Shown: positions 36,651 to 46,392, counted from the first letter of the stretch. The stretch: DNA of 64,000 nucleotides from Polynucleobacter duraquae (GCF_000973625.1 NZ_CP007501.1:1054001-1118000), one strand, 5' to 3'. Numbers and translations are program-made. The notes: generated by a model from the letters alone, not told the origin.

Positions 36651-37388
36651 CTAGTTTAATTTGTTGTCGTAATGCTGACCGTTAGTGTCATATCTTGCGT
36701 GCCGAATTTCTACTGGTTTATTCCCGTAGGTGAAAGCCACACGTTCAACAGAGAGTAAGGCGGCACCCTCTGAAATTTGGAGATATTTGGCTAGGTCTGA
36801 ACCCGCCAAGACGGCCTTAATTTTTTCCTCTGCCCGAACCATATGAGTAGCATATTCACTCTCATAGAAGGCATACATTGGGCCAGGCCAAGCATTGAGC
36901 ATCTCTAGATTTAAGCCTTTAAAGCGGGCTTCTGGGAGCCAAATCTCTTCAAAAGCGATTGGTCGACCCGCAGAGCTTTGTATTCGATCAATCCGAATAA
37001 TGGAATCGCCTGGCTTGATCTTAAGTAAGCGCGCAATATAGGGGTCCGATGGGATGTTCTCGCAGGCTAGAAACTGGTTTTTCAGGTGCAACTTCTCACC
37101 AGAATCAGGTTCTAAACGTAAAAAACGATATTGGAAGTCTTCCTCTTGATGGGTTGCTACAAAGGTACCTTTACCTTGGCGACGAATTAGCAAGTTTTGT
37201 GCAGCTAGTTCATCAATAGCTTTACGAACCGTCCCCTGACTCACTGCATATCGAGCTGCAAGCTCCATCTCGCTGGGGATTGCATCTCCAGGCAACCATT
37301 CAGAAGCCTGCAAACTCGCCAAAATCATGGCTTTAATTTGCTCATAGAGCGGGCTAAACGAGGCAATTGGTTCGGATATAAGGGACAA
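36651..37388 (-). CDS. GntR-family (HutC/UTRA type) transcriptional regulator
   Basis: This 245-residue regulator has an N-terminal winged helix (PSEMELAARYAVSQGTVRKAI, here split as PSEMELAARY and SQGTVRKAI, near residues 40-60) followed by RQGKGTFV. A C-terminal UTRA ligand domain starts near residue 95 and contains FEEIWLPEARF. It starts at TTG with GGAG five bases upstream. It lies between the sdh operon and the divergent mdh, with a palindrome at 37434-37453 in the shared promoter region. Control of TCA-cycle genes in response to a small organic acid is inferred. Confidence 0.87.
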   Translation of the reverse strand: MSLISEPIASFSPLYEQIKAMILASLQASEWLPGDAIPSEMELAARYAVSQGTVRKAIDELAAQNLLIRRQGKGTFVATHQEEDFQYRFLRLEPDSGEKLHLKNQFLACENIPSDPYIARLLKIKPGDSIIRIDRIQSSAGRPIAFEEIWLPEARFKGLNLEMLNAWPGPMYAFYESEYATHMVRAEEKIKAVLAGSDLAKYLQISEGAALLSVERVAFTYGNKPVEIRHARYDTNGQHYDNKLN

Positions 37389-37433
37389 ATTAGCTCCAGG
37401 ACAACTGATGTTGGATAAAATTGAGGCTTATTT

Positions 37434-37453
37434 CATATCTTATATAAGACATG
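37434..37453. promoter_or_regulatory. 20-bp near-perfect palindrome, candidate GntR operator
   Basis: A perfect 12-bp core TCTTATATAAGA (37438-37449) is flanked by CATA and CATG, giving 9 of 10 matching pairs over 20 bp. It sits one base upstream of the mdh -35 box and about 46 bp from the gntR start, so a bound protein could control both divergent genes. Confidence 0.65.
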
Positions 37454-37454
37454 A

Positions 37455-37484
37455 TTGACAGTGTAAATGGAAAGTCCATACACT
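37455..37484 (+). promoter_or_regulatory. sigma70-type promoter of mdh
   Basis: A perfect -35 TTGACA (37455-37460) and a -10 TACACT (37479-37484) are separated by 18 bases, leading to mdh at 37538 with a leader of about 45 bases. CTGGAG lies upstream of the mdh ATG. Confidence 0.7.
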
Positions 37485-37537
37485 TGAATGGATAATAGAA
37501 AAAAATAGTTAATTAACCTCAACTGGAGTTATTAGTA

Positions 37538-38527
37538 ATGGCAAAAGCCCCAATGCGTGTTGCAGTCACCGGCGCAGCCGGTCAAATCGGATATTCCCTA
37601 CTCTTTCGTATCGCCAATGGCGACTTATTGGGCAAAGATCAGCCAGTTATCCTTCAGTTATTAGAAATTCCTGACGAAAAAGCTCAAAAAGCCCTAGCTG
37701 GCGTGATGATGGAGCTCGAAGACTGCGCTTTCCCCCTTTTGGCCGGTATGACAGCGCACTCTGACCCGATGACCGCATTTAAAGATATCGATGTTGCTTT
37801 ATTGGTTGGCGCACGTCCACGTGGCCCAGGTATGGAGCGCAAAGATTTACTCTCAGCCAATGCGCAGATTTTTACAGCGCAAGGCAAGGCATTGAATGCC
37901 GTAGCGAAGAAAACAGTCAAAGTATTGGTAGTTGGCAATCCAGCAAACACCAATGCCTATATCGCCATGAAATCTGCACCAGACATTCCTGCGAAAAACT
38001 TTACAGCGATGTTGCGCTTGGATCACAACCGCGCACTCTCACAATTGGCTAGCAAGCTAAACAAGCCTGTTGCTGACATTGAGAAACTGGTTGTGTGGGG
38101 CAACCATAGTCCTACCATGTACCCTGACTACCGCTTTGCGACTATCGACGGCAAGTCTGTAAAAGACAGCATCAATGATGCAGCCTGGAATAAAGATACT
38201 TTCATTCCTACAGTTGGTAAACGTGGCGCTGCCATTATTGAAGCCCGCGGCCTGTCTTCTGCAGCTTCTGCAGCTAATGCGGCAATTGATCATGTGCGCG
38301 ATTGGGTTTTGGGTACCAATGGTAAGTGGGTCACCATGGGCATTCCATCCAAAGGCGAATACGGTATTCCTGCTGAAATAATCTACGGCTATCCGGTAAC
38401 TTGCGAAAACGGCGAATACAAGATGGTTGAGGGTTTAGAAATTGATGAGTTCTCACGTGAACGTATGAACCACACGCTCAATGAATTGCTTGAAGAGCAA
38501 GCTGGCGTTAAACATCTCCTCTCATAA
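37538..38527 (+). CDS. mdh: malate dehydrogenase Mdh
   Basis: This 329-residue NAD-dependent enzyme belongs to the cytosolic-type malate dehydrogenases common in Burkholderiales. The nucleotide-binding start is [19 protein letters not shown]. Substrate arginines are in [15 protein letters not shown], and the catalytic pair is the Asp in LRLDHNRAL and His190 in [14 protein letters not shown]. It interconverts malate and oxaloacetate, feeding gltA. It is divergent from the GntR gene. Confidence 0.97.
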   Translation: MAKAPMRVAVTGAAGQIGYSLLFRIANGDLLGKDQPVILQLLEIPDEKAQKALAGVMMELEDCAFPLLAGMTAHSDPMTAFKDIDVALLVGARPRGPGMERKDLLSANAQIFTAQGKALNAVAKKTVKVLVVGNPANTNAYIAMKSAPDIPAKNFTAMLRLDHNRALSQLASKLNKPVADIEKLVVWGNHSPTMYPDYRFATIDGKSVKDSINDAAWNKDTFIPTVGKRGAAIIEARGLSSAASAANAAIDHVRDWVLGTNGKWVTMGIPSKGEYGIPAEIIYGYPVTCENGEYKMVEGLEIDEFSRERMNHTLNELLEEQAGVKHLLS

Positions 38528-38539
38528 GGATTTATACAT

Positions 38540-38914
38540 ATGAAGCAAACCCTTCTCATCGCTAGCTTGGTCGCAAGTGCCCTTCTGGTATCTGCCCAAG
38601 CCAATGCTAGTGAAGAAGTATCCACTTGGACTTGCAGTGAAAGTAAGCAATTCAAAACTTCTGGAACAACTGAAACGGTTCGCCTCACTTGGGAATCCAA
38701 AACATTTGAACTGAAGCGCGAAAACTCCCTACCCGGAAGCTTGCGTTATAAAAATACCAATACTGGACACGATCTTGTGGTGCTGGGTAATAAGGCAATG
38801 CTATTTAATATTAAGTCTGGAACTCGCCTTGCTGATTTCTGCCAAACAGCGGAAATGAAAACTGGCAAGCTCCCACACTTGTTTGCAAATTCAGAGCCCT
38901 TTGTACAGAACTAA
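38540..38914 (+). CDS. small secreted protein, MliC-like (lysozyme-inhibitor fold suspected)
   Basis: This 124-residue protein has a clear signal peptide (residues 1-23, ends ANA) and two cysteines in the mature part (WTCSESK and ADFCQTAE). The beta-rich body resembles the C-type lysozyme inhibitor (MliC/PliC) domain: an opening TWTC strand, a GSLRYKNTNTGHDLVVLGNKAML centre (SLRYKNTNTG and LVVLGNKAML) and a C-terminal cysteine strand. No lipobox is seen, so it would be periplasmic. It follows mdh by 12 bp and ends at a terminator. Family assignment is tentative. Confidence 0.65.
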   Translation: MKQTLLIASLVASALLVSAQANASEEVSTWTCSESKQFKTSGTTETVRLTWESKTFELKRENSLPGSLRYKNTNTGHDLVVLGNKAMLFNIKSGTRLADFCQTAEMKTGKLPHLFANSEPFVQN

Positions 38915-38931
38915 ATGTAATGCTTCGCAAT

Positions 38932-38960
38932 AAAAAAGCCGAGACATTCTCGGCTTTTTT
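38932..38960. terminator. bidirectional intrinsic terminator, MliC-like / DUF2863 junction
   Basis: Stem GCCGAG / CTCGGC with a 5-base loop is flanked by A6 and T6 tracts, so it can terminate the mdh transcript and, on the minus strand, the convergent DUF2863 transcript. Confidence 0.9.
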
Positions 38961-38997
38961 GTTTTTATCTCTCAGTTTTAAAGCTAACTGAATTGAA

Positions 38998-40209
38998 TTA
39001 ATGAAATAAGGGTTGCTGAGTCGGTGCATCATCTGGTAACTCAGCATGCACAGCATCACCTGATCGATCTGGGAACAGTGGTGCACCGCAGTCATCACAA
39101 AGCTCTGGGTCAAAGAGCATTGCATGGCGAAAGACATCCTCAACACCTGCATTACGAAGCGCATCAGCAATTCGCTTCATCGGACTTTCATCATCAGACA
39201 AATCATTGAGTGCATCGTTGGCAACGCTCTCGCGATCATACAAAGGCCATATCACTCCGTACACCACTTCAGCAGAGCCTTTTAAGCTAAAAGAAATTCG
39301 ATACTCATCAGCCTGATCTTCACCAAAGGCCCCCACTACGCAGGACAATCCCGCAGGCATGACTCCGAGCGTACTCTCCAGAAAATTCGCAGCAGCTCGA
39401 ATACTTAGTGGACGTACTTGTTTATCCGCCAATCGACAGTTAGTGAAATAGGCCTCTGGCAATAGGAGCTCAAACTCGCAACCCGGTAAAAGTGCGGCAA
39501 TAGGTTCTTGCATTGCATTTTGCCAACCAATTAAGCTCACGCCTCGCTCTTGACGTGTTGGCACCTCAGCTTGCCAACGGAATAAAGGCATTCCAGAAGG
39601 AGCAGCAACCGCGGCGATGATAAAGCGTGGATCAGCCAACACTGCAATGGTCTCCGACATATCGCGCAGTTCTAACTTCACTTCACTGGAGGTAATAGCG
39701 GCCGTAGCTAGAGCCTCAGTTAGCAAACGCGTTTGGCAATGGGAGTGCGGCATTTGATCAATACTGTAAAGCCAAGGAACAATCGCCAAGCGTGTATCGC
39801 TAGCAGTTATTGAGCTCTGCAATGCAGCGGCAGTAGATTCAATCACATTTACCGGTAATACCCCAGAAGGAATCTGATAGCGAGTGTGGGCAACGATGGG
39901 TAAAGCCAATAGCAGCACATCCCAATTCTGACCCTCATGCTCCATCACCAAAGATTCAGCTAGAGTCTCAGCACAATCAGCAAGTACCTCGAAGGCCAGC
40001 GTATTTATTCGAAATGTTTGATCTAGGGATGCGTCGATCACATTTTGATTTTGACTTTTGAGAAGGCGCATTAAACGAACATTTAAGCGCTCTTCCCAAA
40101 ACTGGTCTTCAATATGACTGCCAGAGGCCGCCAAAGAAATTGCATCTGCTACTAGGCGTTCCACATCTGGTGAAGCACGTTGTGAGGATTTAGTGCGATG
40201 AACAGCCAT
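38998..40209 (-). CDS. DUF2863-family protein of unknown function
   Basis: This 403-residue cytoplasmic protein has no signal peptide, no membrane helix and no catalytic motif I can name. It resembles the DUF2863 family, which I know as largely restricted to Burkholderiales. The C-terminal CDDCGAPLFPD near residue 382 holds three closely spaced cysteines (ELCDDCGAP) and could bind a metal; the rest is acidic and leucine/alanine-rich. It is 11 bp downstream of yaaA and probably co-transcribed. The function is unknown. Confidence 0.7.
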   Translation of the reverse strand: MAVHRTKSSQRASPDVERLVADAISLAASGSHIEDQFWEERLNVRLMRLLKSQNQNVIDASLDQTFRINTLAFEVLADCAETLAESLVMEHEGQNWDVLLLALPIVAHTRYQIPSGVLPVNVIESTAAALQSSITASDTRLAIVPWLYSIDQMPHSHCQTRLLTEALATAAITSSEVKLELRDMSETIAVLADPRFIIAAVAAPSGMPLFRWQAEVPTRQERGVSLIGWQNAMQEPIAALLPGCEFELLLPEAYFTNCRLADKQVRPLSIRAAANFLESTLGVMPAGLSCVVGAFGEDQADEYRISFSLKGSAEVVYGVIWPLYDRESVANDALNDLSDDESPMKRIADALRNAGVEDVFRHAMLFDPELCDDCGAPLFPDRSGDAVHAELPDDAPTQQPLFH

Positions 40210-40220
40210 GGTGCACTCTC

Positions 40221-40997
40221 CTACTTTCTCTCGGGACGTCTAAATAAGGGTTTTTCTGGTTTAGATTCGGAGGCAACATATTTGTAACCATCCAAATTGA
40301 AACCCTTCAAATCTGCGGGATCGGTAATCCGGTTTTCGACAACATAGCGAGCCATCAATCCTCTAGCTCGCTTGGCGTAGAAAGAGATGATTTTGTACTT
40401 ACCATCTTTACCATCTTGAAATATCGGAGAGATCACAGGGCAATCCAAGTTTTTTGCTTGTAACACCTTGAAATATTCTTCGGATGCTAAGTTGAGAAGT
40501 ACAGGCTTCTTTTGCTGCTCCAGTAGCTTCTTAAGGGATTCAGTCACACGTTCACCCCAAAAAGCATATAGATCCTTGCCTCGGGCATTCTGAAAGGAAG
40601 TGCCCATCTCCAAGCGGTAAGGCTGCATTAAATCTAGGGGGCGGAGAGCACCATATAAGCCTGACAAGATACGAAGATGATCTTGTGCAAAATCCACGGC
40701 CTTGGAATTCAGTGTCTTGACGTCAAACCCGTCATAGACATCGCCGTTAAAGGCATAAATAGCCGGCTTGCTATTGGCATCCGTAAATTTCTTAGACCAA
40801 TCGCGATAGCGGCCCACATTCAATGCAGCCAACTGGTCAGAGAGACCCATCAGATCGGCAACCTCTTGAGGCGAGAGCTTCTTCAAATCAGCTATCAACT
40901 TGGCTGATTCCGAGACAAACTCTGGCAAGGTTGGCGCCTTGACCTTGACTGAGGTTTTGTAATCTAGGGATTTCGCGGGTGATAGGACGATCAACAT
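40221..40997 (-). CDS. yaaA: peroxide-stress protein YaaA (DUF328)
   Basis: This 258-residue protein begins [13 protein letters not shown], the YaaA signature, and has the conserved [10 protein letters not shown] near residue 84, [22 protein letters not shown] near residue 112 ([12 protein letters not shown]) and NLASEEYFK. YaaA lowers intracellular iron and protects DNA during hydrogen peroxide stress. It is divergent from the aminotransferase gene with a 68-bp gap. Confidence 0.94.
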   Translation of the reverse strand: MLIVLSPAKSLDYKTSVKVKAPTLPEFVSESAKLIADLKKLSPQEVADLMGLSDQLAALNVGRYRDWSKKFTDANSKPAIYAFNGDVYDGFDVKTLNSKAVDFAQDHLRILSGLYGALRPLDLMQPYRLEMGTSFQNARGKDLYAFWGERVTESLKKLLEQQKKPVLLNLASEEYFKVLQAKNLDCPVISPIFQDGKDGKYKIISFYAKRARGLMARYVVENRITDPADLKGFNLDGYKYVASESKPEKPLFRRPERK

Positions 40998-41065
40998 GGC
41001 ACAATTTGAAGATGAATTTCTACCATTCTAGCGACTACCTTCCATATTTGCCCTAAACCGCCTGC

Positions 41066-42268
41066 ATGGACCAAAACCTCGCCCTCAGCCCAGACTTTCC
41101 AAGTCGCCTACCCAAGGTAGGTACAACTGTGTTTACGATCATGTCGGCCCTCGCTGCCAAGCATCAGGCCATTAACTTAGGGCAAGGTTTTCCGGACTTT
41201 CCCTGCGATCGAGAGCTCATATCTAAGGTTCATGCAGCCATGCTGGCTGATCACAATCAATATCCACCGATGATGGGGATTGCAGAGTTGCGCCAGGGTG
41301 TGTCCCAAAAAATATCCGCGTTATATGGTCGTGACTACGATACCGATACAGAGATCACCATTACAGCCGGTGGCACCCAAGGAATCATGACGGCCATTTT
41401 GTGCTGCGTCAGTCCAAGCGATGAGGTGGTCATTATTGAACCCGCTTACGATAGCTATCGCCCATCGATTGATTTAGCGGGAGGTAAAACGGTTGCCGTA
41501 TCTTTAACTGCCAACCGCGATGACCAAGGAATTGTGAGCTCTTATTCAATACCCTGGGATGATCTGGCAACAGCAATTAATACAAAAACCCGGCTCGTCA
41601 TAATCAATACACCGCACAATCCAACCGGCATGGTGTGGCAGTCATCCGATCTTGAGCGTCTAGCCAATTTGGTCAGAAATACGAATGCACTGATCTTAAG
41701 CGACGAAGTCTATGAGCACATGGTGTTTGATGGACATCAACACATCAGTATTGCAAGTCACCCTGAATTAGCAGCGCGTAGTTTTCTGATATCCAGTTTT
41801 GGCAAGACCTATCACGTCACCGGCTGGAAGGTGGGCTATGTAGCCGCGCCTGCAGCGATGATGGCGGAGTTTCGCAAGGTGCATCAGTTCAATGTGTTTA
41901 CAGTCAATACGCCAATGCAATATGGTCTTGCTAAGTACCTCAAGAATGCAGAACACTACTTAGGATTGCCATTTTTCTATCAAGCTAAGCGGGACTACTT
42001 TAGAAAAGGTTTGCAGCAAACTAGGTTCAAGCTACTACCCGCCCCAGCAAGCTATTTTCAGTGCGTCAATTACACCGAGCTCGGAATCTCTCAAACATCT
42101 TTAAGCGAAGCAGATTTTTGCTCCTGGTTAACTACTGAGATTGGCGTAGCAGCGATTCCGGTCTCTGCTTTTTACGCCAAGCCAATTGAGTCAGGCGTAA
42201 TCCGTTTTTGTTTTGCCAAAGAAGAAAAAACGCTTTCAAGTGCATTAGAGCGTTTGCAAACCCTATAG
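41066..42268 (+). CDS. PLP-dependent aminotransferase, methionine aminotransferase (YbdL) type
   Basis: This 400-residue fold-type I aminotransferase has NLGQGFPDFPCD near residue 32, the PLP-contact NTPHNPTGMVW near residue 178 and the PLP lysine in SSFGKTYHVTGWKVGY near residue 245. It most resembles YbdL methionine aminotransferase and kynurenine aminotransferases, which transfer the amino group of methionine or aromatic residues to 2-oxo acids. Exact substrate is uncertain. The GST gene follows with a 14-bp gap. Confidence 0.88.
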   Translation: MDQNLALSPDFPSRLPKVGTTVFTIMSALAAKHQAINLGQGFPDFPCDRELISKVHAAMLADHNQYPPMMGIAELRQGVSQKISALYGRDYDTDTEITITAGGTQGIMTAILCCVSPSDEVVIIEPAYDSYRPSIDLAGGKTVAVSLTANRDDQGIVSSYSIPWDDLATAINTKTRLVIINTPHNPTGMVWQSSDLERLANLVRNTNALILSDEVYEHMVFDGHQHISIASHPELAARSFLISSFGKTYHVTGWKVGYVAAPAAMMAEFRKVHQFNVFTVNTPMQYGLAKYLKNAEHYLGLPFFYQAKRDYFRKGLQQTRFKLLPAPASYFQCVNYTELGISQTSLSEADFCSWLTTEIGVAAIPVSAFYAKPIESGVIRFCFAKEEKTLSSALERLQTL

Positions 42269-42282
42269 AAAAGGAATTGATT

Positions 42283-43017
42283 GTGACGATCAGTAAATCG
42301 AACAAAGACATCATTGATGTGTATAGCTGGCCAACGCCAAATGGACATAAGGTCCACATCATGCTCGAGGAGTGTGGCTATAAATTAGGCAAAGACTGGA
42401 TTGCCCATCCCATTGATATTGGAGCTGGTGATCAGTTTAAAAAAGAATTCTTGGCGATGAGCCCAAATAACAAGATTCCAGCCATCACCGACCCCAATGG
42501 CCCTGATGGTAAACCCATCCATGTATTTGAATCCGGCGCAATCTTGCTATACCTGGCCGCCAAAACAGGAAAGTTTTTACCTAAATCTACTCGAGGTAAA
42601 TATGAGGTGTTGCAATGGCTCATGTTCCAAATGGGAGGCCTGGGGCCACTTTTAGGGCAAAACCACCACTTTCGAATTTACGCTCCGGAGAAAATTGATT
42701 ACGCGATTAATCGCTACACCAATGAAGCTAAGCGACTGTATGGGGTAATCGATCATCAACTGAAAGATAATGCTTATATTGCTGGGAAAAGTTACTCAAT
42801 TGCGGACATTGCCATCTTTCCTTGGACGCGGAACTGGAAGAACCAAGGTATTGATATCAACGAATATCCTCACTTCAAGCGTTGGTTTGAAATGATTGGT
42901 GAACGCCCTGCCGTGAAGCGTGGCGTTGAAGTATTAACTGCATTACGCAAGCCCTTGCACGATGACAAAGCAAGAGAACAATTATTTGGCTCATCACAGT
43001 ATCAAAAAAGGAAATAG
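42283..43017 (+). CDS. glutathione S-transferase family protein (YghU/YfcG type)
   Basis: This 244-residue protein has the thioredoxin-like N-terminal domain opening IDVYSWPTPNGHKVHIMLEE, where the TPNG loop matches the disulfide-reductase YghU/YfcG subgroup. A helical C-terminal domain (YGVIDHQLKDNAYIAGKSYSIADIAIFPW, here YGVIDHQLKD and SIADIAIFPW) follows. AAAGGAA lies seven bases before the GTG at 42283, so that start is used over an upstream in-frame extension overlapping the aminotransferase. Glutathione-dependent disulfide reduction is the likely chemistry. Confidence 0.88.
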   Translation: MTISKSNKDIIDVYSWPTPNGHKVHIMLEECGYKLGKDWIAHPIDIGAGDQFKKEFLAMSPNNKIPAITDPNGPDGKPIHVFESGAILLYLAAKTGKFLPKSTRGKYEVLQWLMFQMGGLGPLLGQNHHFRIYAPEKIDYAINRYTNEAKRLYGVIDHQLKDNAYIAGKSYSIADIAIFPWTRNWKNQGIDINEYPHFKRWFEMIGERPAVKRGVEVLTALRKPLHDDKAREQLFGSSQYQKRK

Positions 43018-43018
43018 C

Positions 43019-43873
43019 ATGAAGATTCAATCAGTCGGAGTAATTGGGGCAGGTACGATGGGCAACGGTATTGCGCAGGTCTGCGCAGTTGCCGGTCTTG
43101 ATGTCGTCATGGTTGATATCAGCGATGCCGCTGTTGAGCGCGGCTTAAATCAAATTAGCAAAAGCTTAGATCGCTTGGTGAAAAAAGAAACACTGACCAT
43201 TGAGAATAAAGATGCCGCACTCAAACGCATCAAAGGTGGAACTTCATACGCTGACTTTAAGGGACTTCAACTAGTGATTGAAGCTGCTACTGAGAACCAG
43301 GCTGTCAAAGAAAAGATTCTGAAGCAGGTTGATGAGATCGTTAGCAAAGAAACTATTATTGCCACCAACACCTCCTCACTCTCCATTACTCAGCTTGCTG
43401 CCTTAGACTCCAATCCCAGCCGTTTCATCGGCATGCACTTTTTCAATCCGCCACCGATGATGGCATTGGTTGAGGTGATTCGGGGCTTACAAACCTCAGA
43501 CGCAACTCATGCTGCCATAATTGAAATGGCAAAACGCATTGGTAAAGAGCCCATCACCGTTAAGAACTCTCCCGGATTTGTAGTGAACCGTATTTTGCTA
43601 CCAATGATTAATGAAGCTTTCTTTGTTTTATACGAAGGACTCGCTAGCCCCGAAGATATCGATGCCGGTATGAAATTGGGCTGCAACCAACCAATTGGCC
43701 CACTCGCTTTAGCCGACTTAATTGGTCTTGATACCTGCTTAGCCGTGATGGAAGTCTATTTCGAGAACTTCAGCGATTCTAAGTATCGCCCTTGCCCACT
43801 GCTGCGCGAGATGGTTGCCGCTGGCTACCTCGGTCGTAAGTCTGGACGTGGCGTCTTTACCTACGATCAATAA
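43019..43873 (+). CDS. 3-hydroxybutyryl-CoA dehydrogenase family enzyme
   Basis: This 284-residue protein has the NAD-binding motif VGVIGAGTMGNGIAQVCA at residues 6-23, the catalytic histidine in FIGMHFFNPPPMMALVEVI near residue 140 and the C-terminal dimer domain LGCNQPIGPLALADLIGLD. It oxidises 3-hydroxyacyl-CoA, most probably 3-hydroxybutyryl-CoA. AAAAAGGAAA lies upstream of the ATG at 43019, and an in-frame extension into the GST gene was rejected. A link with polyhydroxybutyrate or fatty-acid turnover fits the phasin gene elsewhere in the window. Confidence 0.93.
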   Translation: MKIQSVGVIGAGTMGNGIAQVCAVAGLDVVMVDISDAAVERGLNQISKSLDRLVKKETLTIENKDAALKRIKGGTSYADFKGLQLVIEAATENQAVKEKILKQVDEIVSKETIIATNTSSLSITQLAALDSNPSRFIGMHFFNPPPMMALVEVIRGLQTSDATHAAIIEMAKRIGKEPITVKNSPGFVVNRILLPMINEAFFVLYEGLASPEDIDAGMKLGCNQPIGPLALADLIGLDTCLAVMEVYFENFSDSKYRPCPLLREMVAAGYLGRKSGRGVFTYDQ

Positions 43874-43950
43874 TTTTGCAATTTGCGATTCACTATTTAC
43901 TTTTCACCATTAACCATTAACCCTCCACCAACTCAGATAAAGAAGTTTTT

Positions 43951-44430
43951 GTGAACCCATTACCCCCTCTAGTCACTAAATTAGGCTATGCCGGTCTAAT
44001 TCCTTTTGTTGGTCTTGCGCTGATGGTACAGCTAGCGCCAACCCCCTTAAATTATTTAAGCGCAGAGTCACTAGCGGGTTACGGGGCCGTGATCACCGCA
44101 TTTATGGGCGCTATGCATTGGGGTGCTAATTTACATGTCTTGGGCAAAACACCTCGAGGCGATCGGTGGGCAGATCGTAATGCATGGATCTGGGGTGTCA
44201 TCCCAGCACTAGTTGCCTGGCTTGCGCTACACATTTATATACCAGTTGGCTTAGTCATTTTGGCTTCAGCATTAATCATTCAACACAATGTTGATAAAGA
44301 AACCTATCAATATTATTTTTCTGATGAAGAGGCACTGAATGCATTCATCACCATGCGAAATCGACTTACATTAGTTTCTGCTGGATGCTTAGTTTGGGCG
44401 GCCTTAGTTATTTTGTTCGTACAAAATTAA
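43951..44430 (+). CDS. DUF3429-type small membrane protein
   Basis: This 159-residue protein has four to five hydrophobic helices (residues about 11-28, 40-60, 80-112 and 135-156) and the segment FMGAMHWGANL near residue 51, typical of DUF3429 proteins. It starts at GTG with AAAGAAG five bases upstream. It is followed 10 bp later by rarA. No catalytic residue is evident and the function is unknown. Confidence 0.75.
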   Translation: MNPLPPLVTKLGYAGLIPFVGLALMVQLAPTPLNYLSAESLAGYGAVITAFMGAMHWGANLHVLGKTPRGDRWADRNAWIWGVIPALVAWLALHIYIPVGLVILASALIIQHNVDKETYQYYFSDEEALNAFITMRNRLTLVSAGCLVWAALVILFVQN

Positions 44431-44440
44431 ATTAGCGCTG

Positions 44441-45754
44441 ATGGGCAATCTATTTGATCAAGCACCTCCGCTACCATTAGCGGAAGTCTTGCGCCCAAAA
44501 TCGATTGAGGAAGTGATCGGACAGACACATCTTCTCGCCGCTGGTAAGCCACTAAATCTTGCCTTTGGATCTGGCAAGCCTCACTCGATGATTCTTTGGG
44601 GTCCGCCGGGAGTTGGTAAAACTACCTTGGCAAGACTTTCTGCAAAAGCCTTTGATCGAGAATTTATTGCAATTTCAGCTGTGCTTGCTGGAGTAAAAGA
44701 AATTCGCGCGGCTATTGAACAAGCTGAGCAGAGTATGTCTCAATATGGCCGACAAACTATCTTGTTTGTTGATGAAATTCATCGATTTAATAAAAGTCAG
44801 CAAGATGCCTTATTGCCACATGTTGAATCTGGCTTATTCAACTTCATTGGCGCTACCACTGAAAATCCTTCATTTGAGGTCAATTCAGCCCTACTCTCAC
44901 GCGCACAAGTCTACGTACTGAAATCATTAAATGCCGTGGAACTGAAGCAGCTGTTTGATCGCGCATGTATTTATGCGATGCCTGATATTCCTTTTGAGCC
45001 AGAAGCAATTGATAGCTTAATTTCACATGCAGATGGTGATGCTAGGAGATTGCTCAATCTAGTGGAGCAAGTACGTAATGCTGTCTCAACGCCAAACTCT
45101 CAGATTCGGACAATAGATCAGCAGTTTATTGAAAATGCTTTAACAGTCCAGGCACGTCGTTTTGATAAAGGTGGAGACCACTTTTACGATCAAATATCTG
45201 CCTTACATAAATCAGTGCGTGGTTCAAATCCTGATGCTGCGCTGTATTGGTTTTGCCGAATGATCGATGGCGGAGCAGACCCTCGATATCTTGCACGCAG
45301 AATTATTCGTATGGCCTGGGAAGATATTGGGCTTGCTGATCCCAGAGCAATGCAACTAGCCAATGATGCAGCTCAAACTTTCGAACGGCTTGGCTCGCCC
45401 GAAGGTGAATTAGCGCTTGGTCAAGCTGTGGTTTATTTAGCGATCGCCGCTAAAAGTAATGCAAGTTACAACGCTTACAACGCGGCAAAGGCTTATGTTG
45501 CAAGTGATCAAAGTAAGCCTGTACCCAACCATTTACGCAATGCCCCAACTAAACTCATGAAAGAGTTAGGTCACGGCAAAGAATACCGTTATGCACACGA
45601 TGAACCACATGCCTATGCTGCTGGAGAAACTTACTTGCCCGATGGTATGGCAGAGCCTCATTGGTACCAACCAGTTGATCGAGGCTTAGAAAGTCAGATT
45701 GCCGAGAAGATGGCTTTCTTACGCAAGTTGGATGCGGAGTCGAAACAGAAATGA
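44441..45754 (+). CDS. rarA: replication-associated recombination protein RarA (MgsA)
   Basis: This 437-residue AAA+ ATPase acts at stalled forks with SSB. Walker [12 protein letters not shown] is near residue 52, Walker [17 protein letters not shown] near residue 105, and the sensor region [18 protein letters not shown] near residue 137. The C-terminal tetramerisation domain with DIGLADPRA is intact. Its stop overlaps the start of the next gene by 4 bp (ATGA). Confidence 0.95.
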   Translation: MGNLFDQAPPLPLAEVLRPKSIEEVIGQTHLLAAGKPLNLAFGSGKPHSMILWGPPGVGKTTLARLSAKAFDREFIAISAVLAGVKEIRAAIEQAEQSMSQYGRQTILFVDEIHRFNKSQQDALLPHVESGLFNFIGATTENPSFEVNSALLSRAQVYVLKSLNAVELKQLFDRACIYAMPDIPFEPEAIDSLISHADGDARRLLNLVEQVRNAVSTPNSQIRTIDQQFIENALTVQARRFDKGGDHFYDQISALHKSVRGSNPDAALYWFCRMIDGGADPRYLARRIIRMAWEDIGLADPRAMQLANDAAQTFERLGSPEGELALGQAVVYLAIAAKSNASYNAYNAAKAYVASDQSKPVPNHLRNAPTKLMKELGHGKEYRYAHDEPHAYAAGETYLPDGMAEPHWYQPVDRGLESQIAEKMAFLRKLDAESKQK

Positions 45755-46392
45755 CCCAAGATCAAGTAGATGGAAAACGGATTGAAGGGACGCTTTACTA
45801 CGACATCATTTCTCCATTCTCTTATTTTTATATCAAGCAACGCCATCGCCTTGAAAAACGTATCGATATTGAGCCCGTACCCATCTTATTAGGCGGCCTA
45901 CTCCGCGCAACTGATAACCGTGGTCCTGGTGAGGTGGAAGCCAAACGTCCTCATACCTATCAATATTGCGTATGGCTCGCTGAAAAGTTAGGTCTCCCTT
46001 TTCGCTTTCCAGAGCATCACCCCTTTCTCACTGTTGCGGCACAACGTTTGCTAGTTCAGCAAAATGCTCAATGGGACATGGTTGAGCGCGCTTTTGAATA
46101 TGTTTGGGTAGAAGGTAATGATCCCAATTTATCTTGGCCAGAGTTTTGCCGATACCTTGGCCTAGCAGTTGATACTCCAAAACCAGATGCACCAGAGGTC
46201 AAAGCCAAGTTGATTAGCAACACCGAGAGAGCAAAAGCGGATGGGGCATTTGGTGTTCCTACCCTTGTTATCAACGGTCATACTTTTTGGGGGGTCGACA
46301 CCATCGATTGGGCCTTAGATTATCTAGATCGGCCAAGTATGTTTGAAGAGGCGGCTTATCACTATGCCGGTCAAGTTCCCTCTGGCCTATGA
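45751..46392 (+). CDS. 2-hydroxychromene-2-carboxylate isomerase family protein (DsbA fold)
   Basis: This 213-residue protein has the kappa-GST/HCCA isomerase start YYDIISPFSYFYIKQ near residue 17, where the serine replaces the redox cysteine of DsbA. The C-terminal GAFGVPTLVINGHTFWGVD near residue 170 is also typical. Known members isomerise chromene carboxylates in naphthalene degradation using glutathione; no aromatic-degradation genes are nearby, so the substrate is unknown. It overlaps rarA by 4 bp. Confidence 0.88.
   Translation: MTQDQVDGKRIEGTLYYDIISPFSYFYIKQRHRLEKRIDIEPVPILLGGLLRATDNRGPGEVEAKRPHTYQYCVWLAEKLGLPFRFPEHHPFLTVAAQRLLVQQNAQWDMVERAFEYVWVEGNDPNLSWPEFCRYLGLAVDTPKPDAPEVKAKLISNTERAKADGAFGVPTLVINGHTFWGVDTIDWALDYLDRPSMFEEAAYHYAGQVPSGL

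Noticed and set aside
43874..43950. Short direct repeat ACCATTA in the gap before the DUF3429 gene
   Set aside because: Only two copies of about seven bases in AT-rich spacer; not enough to call a repeat array or operator.
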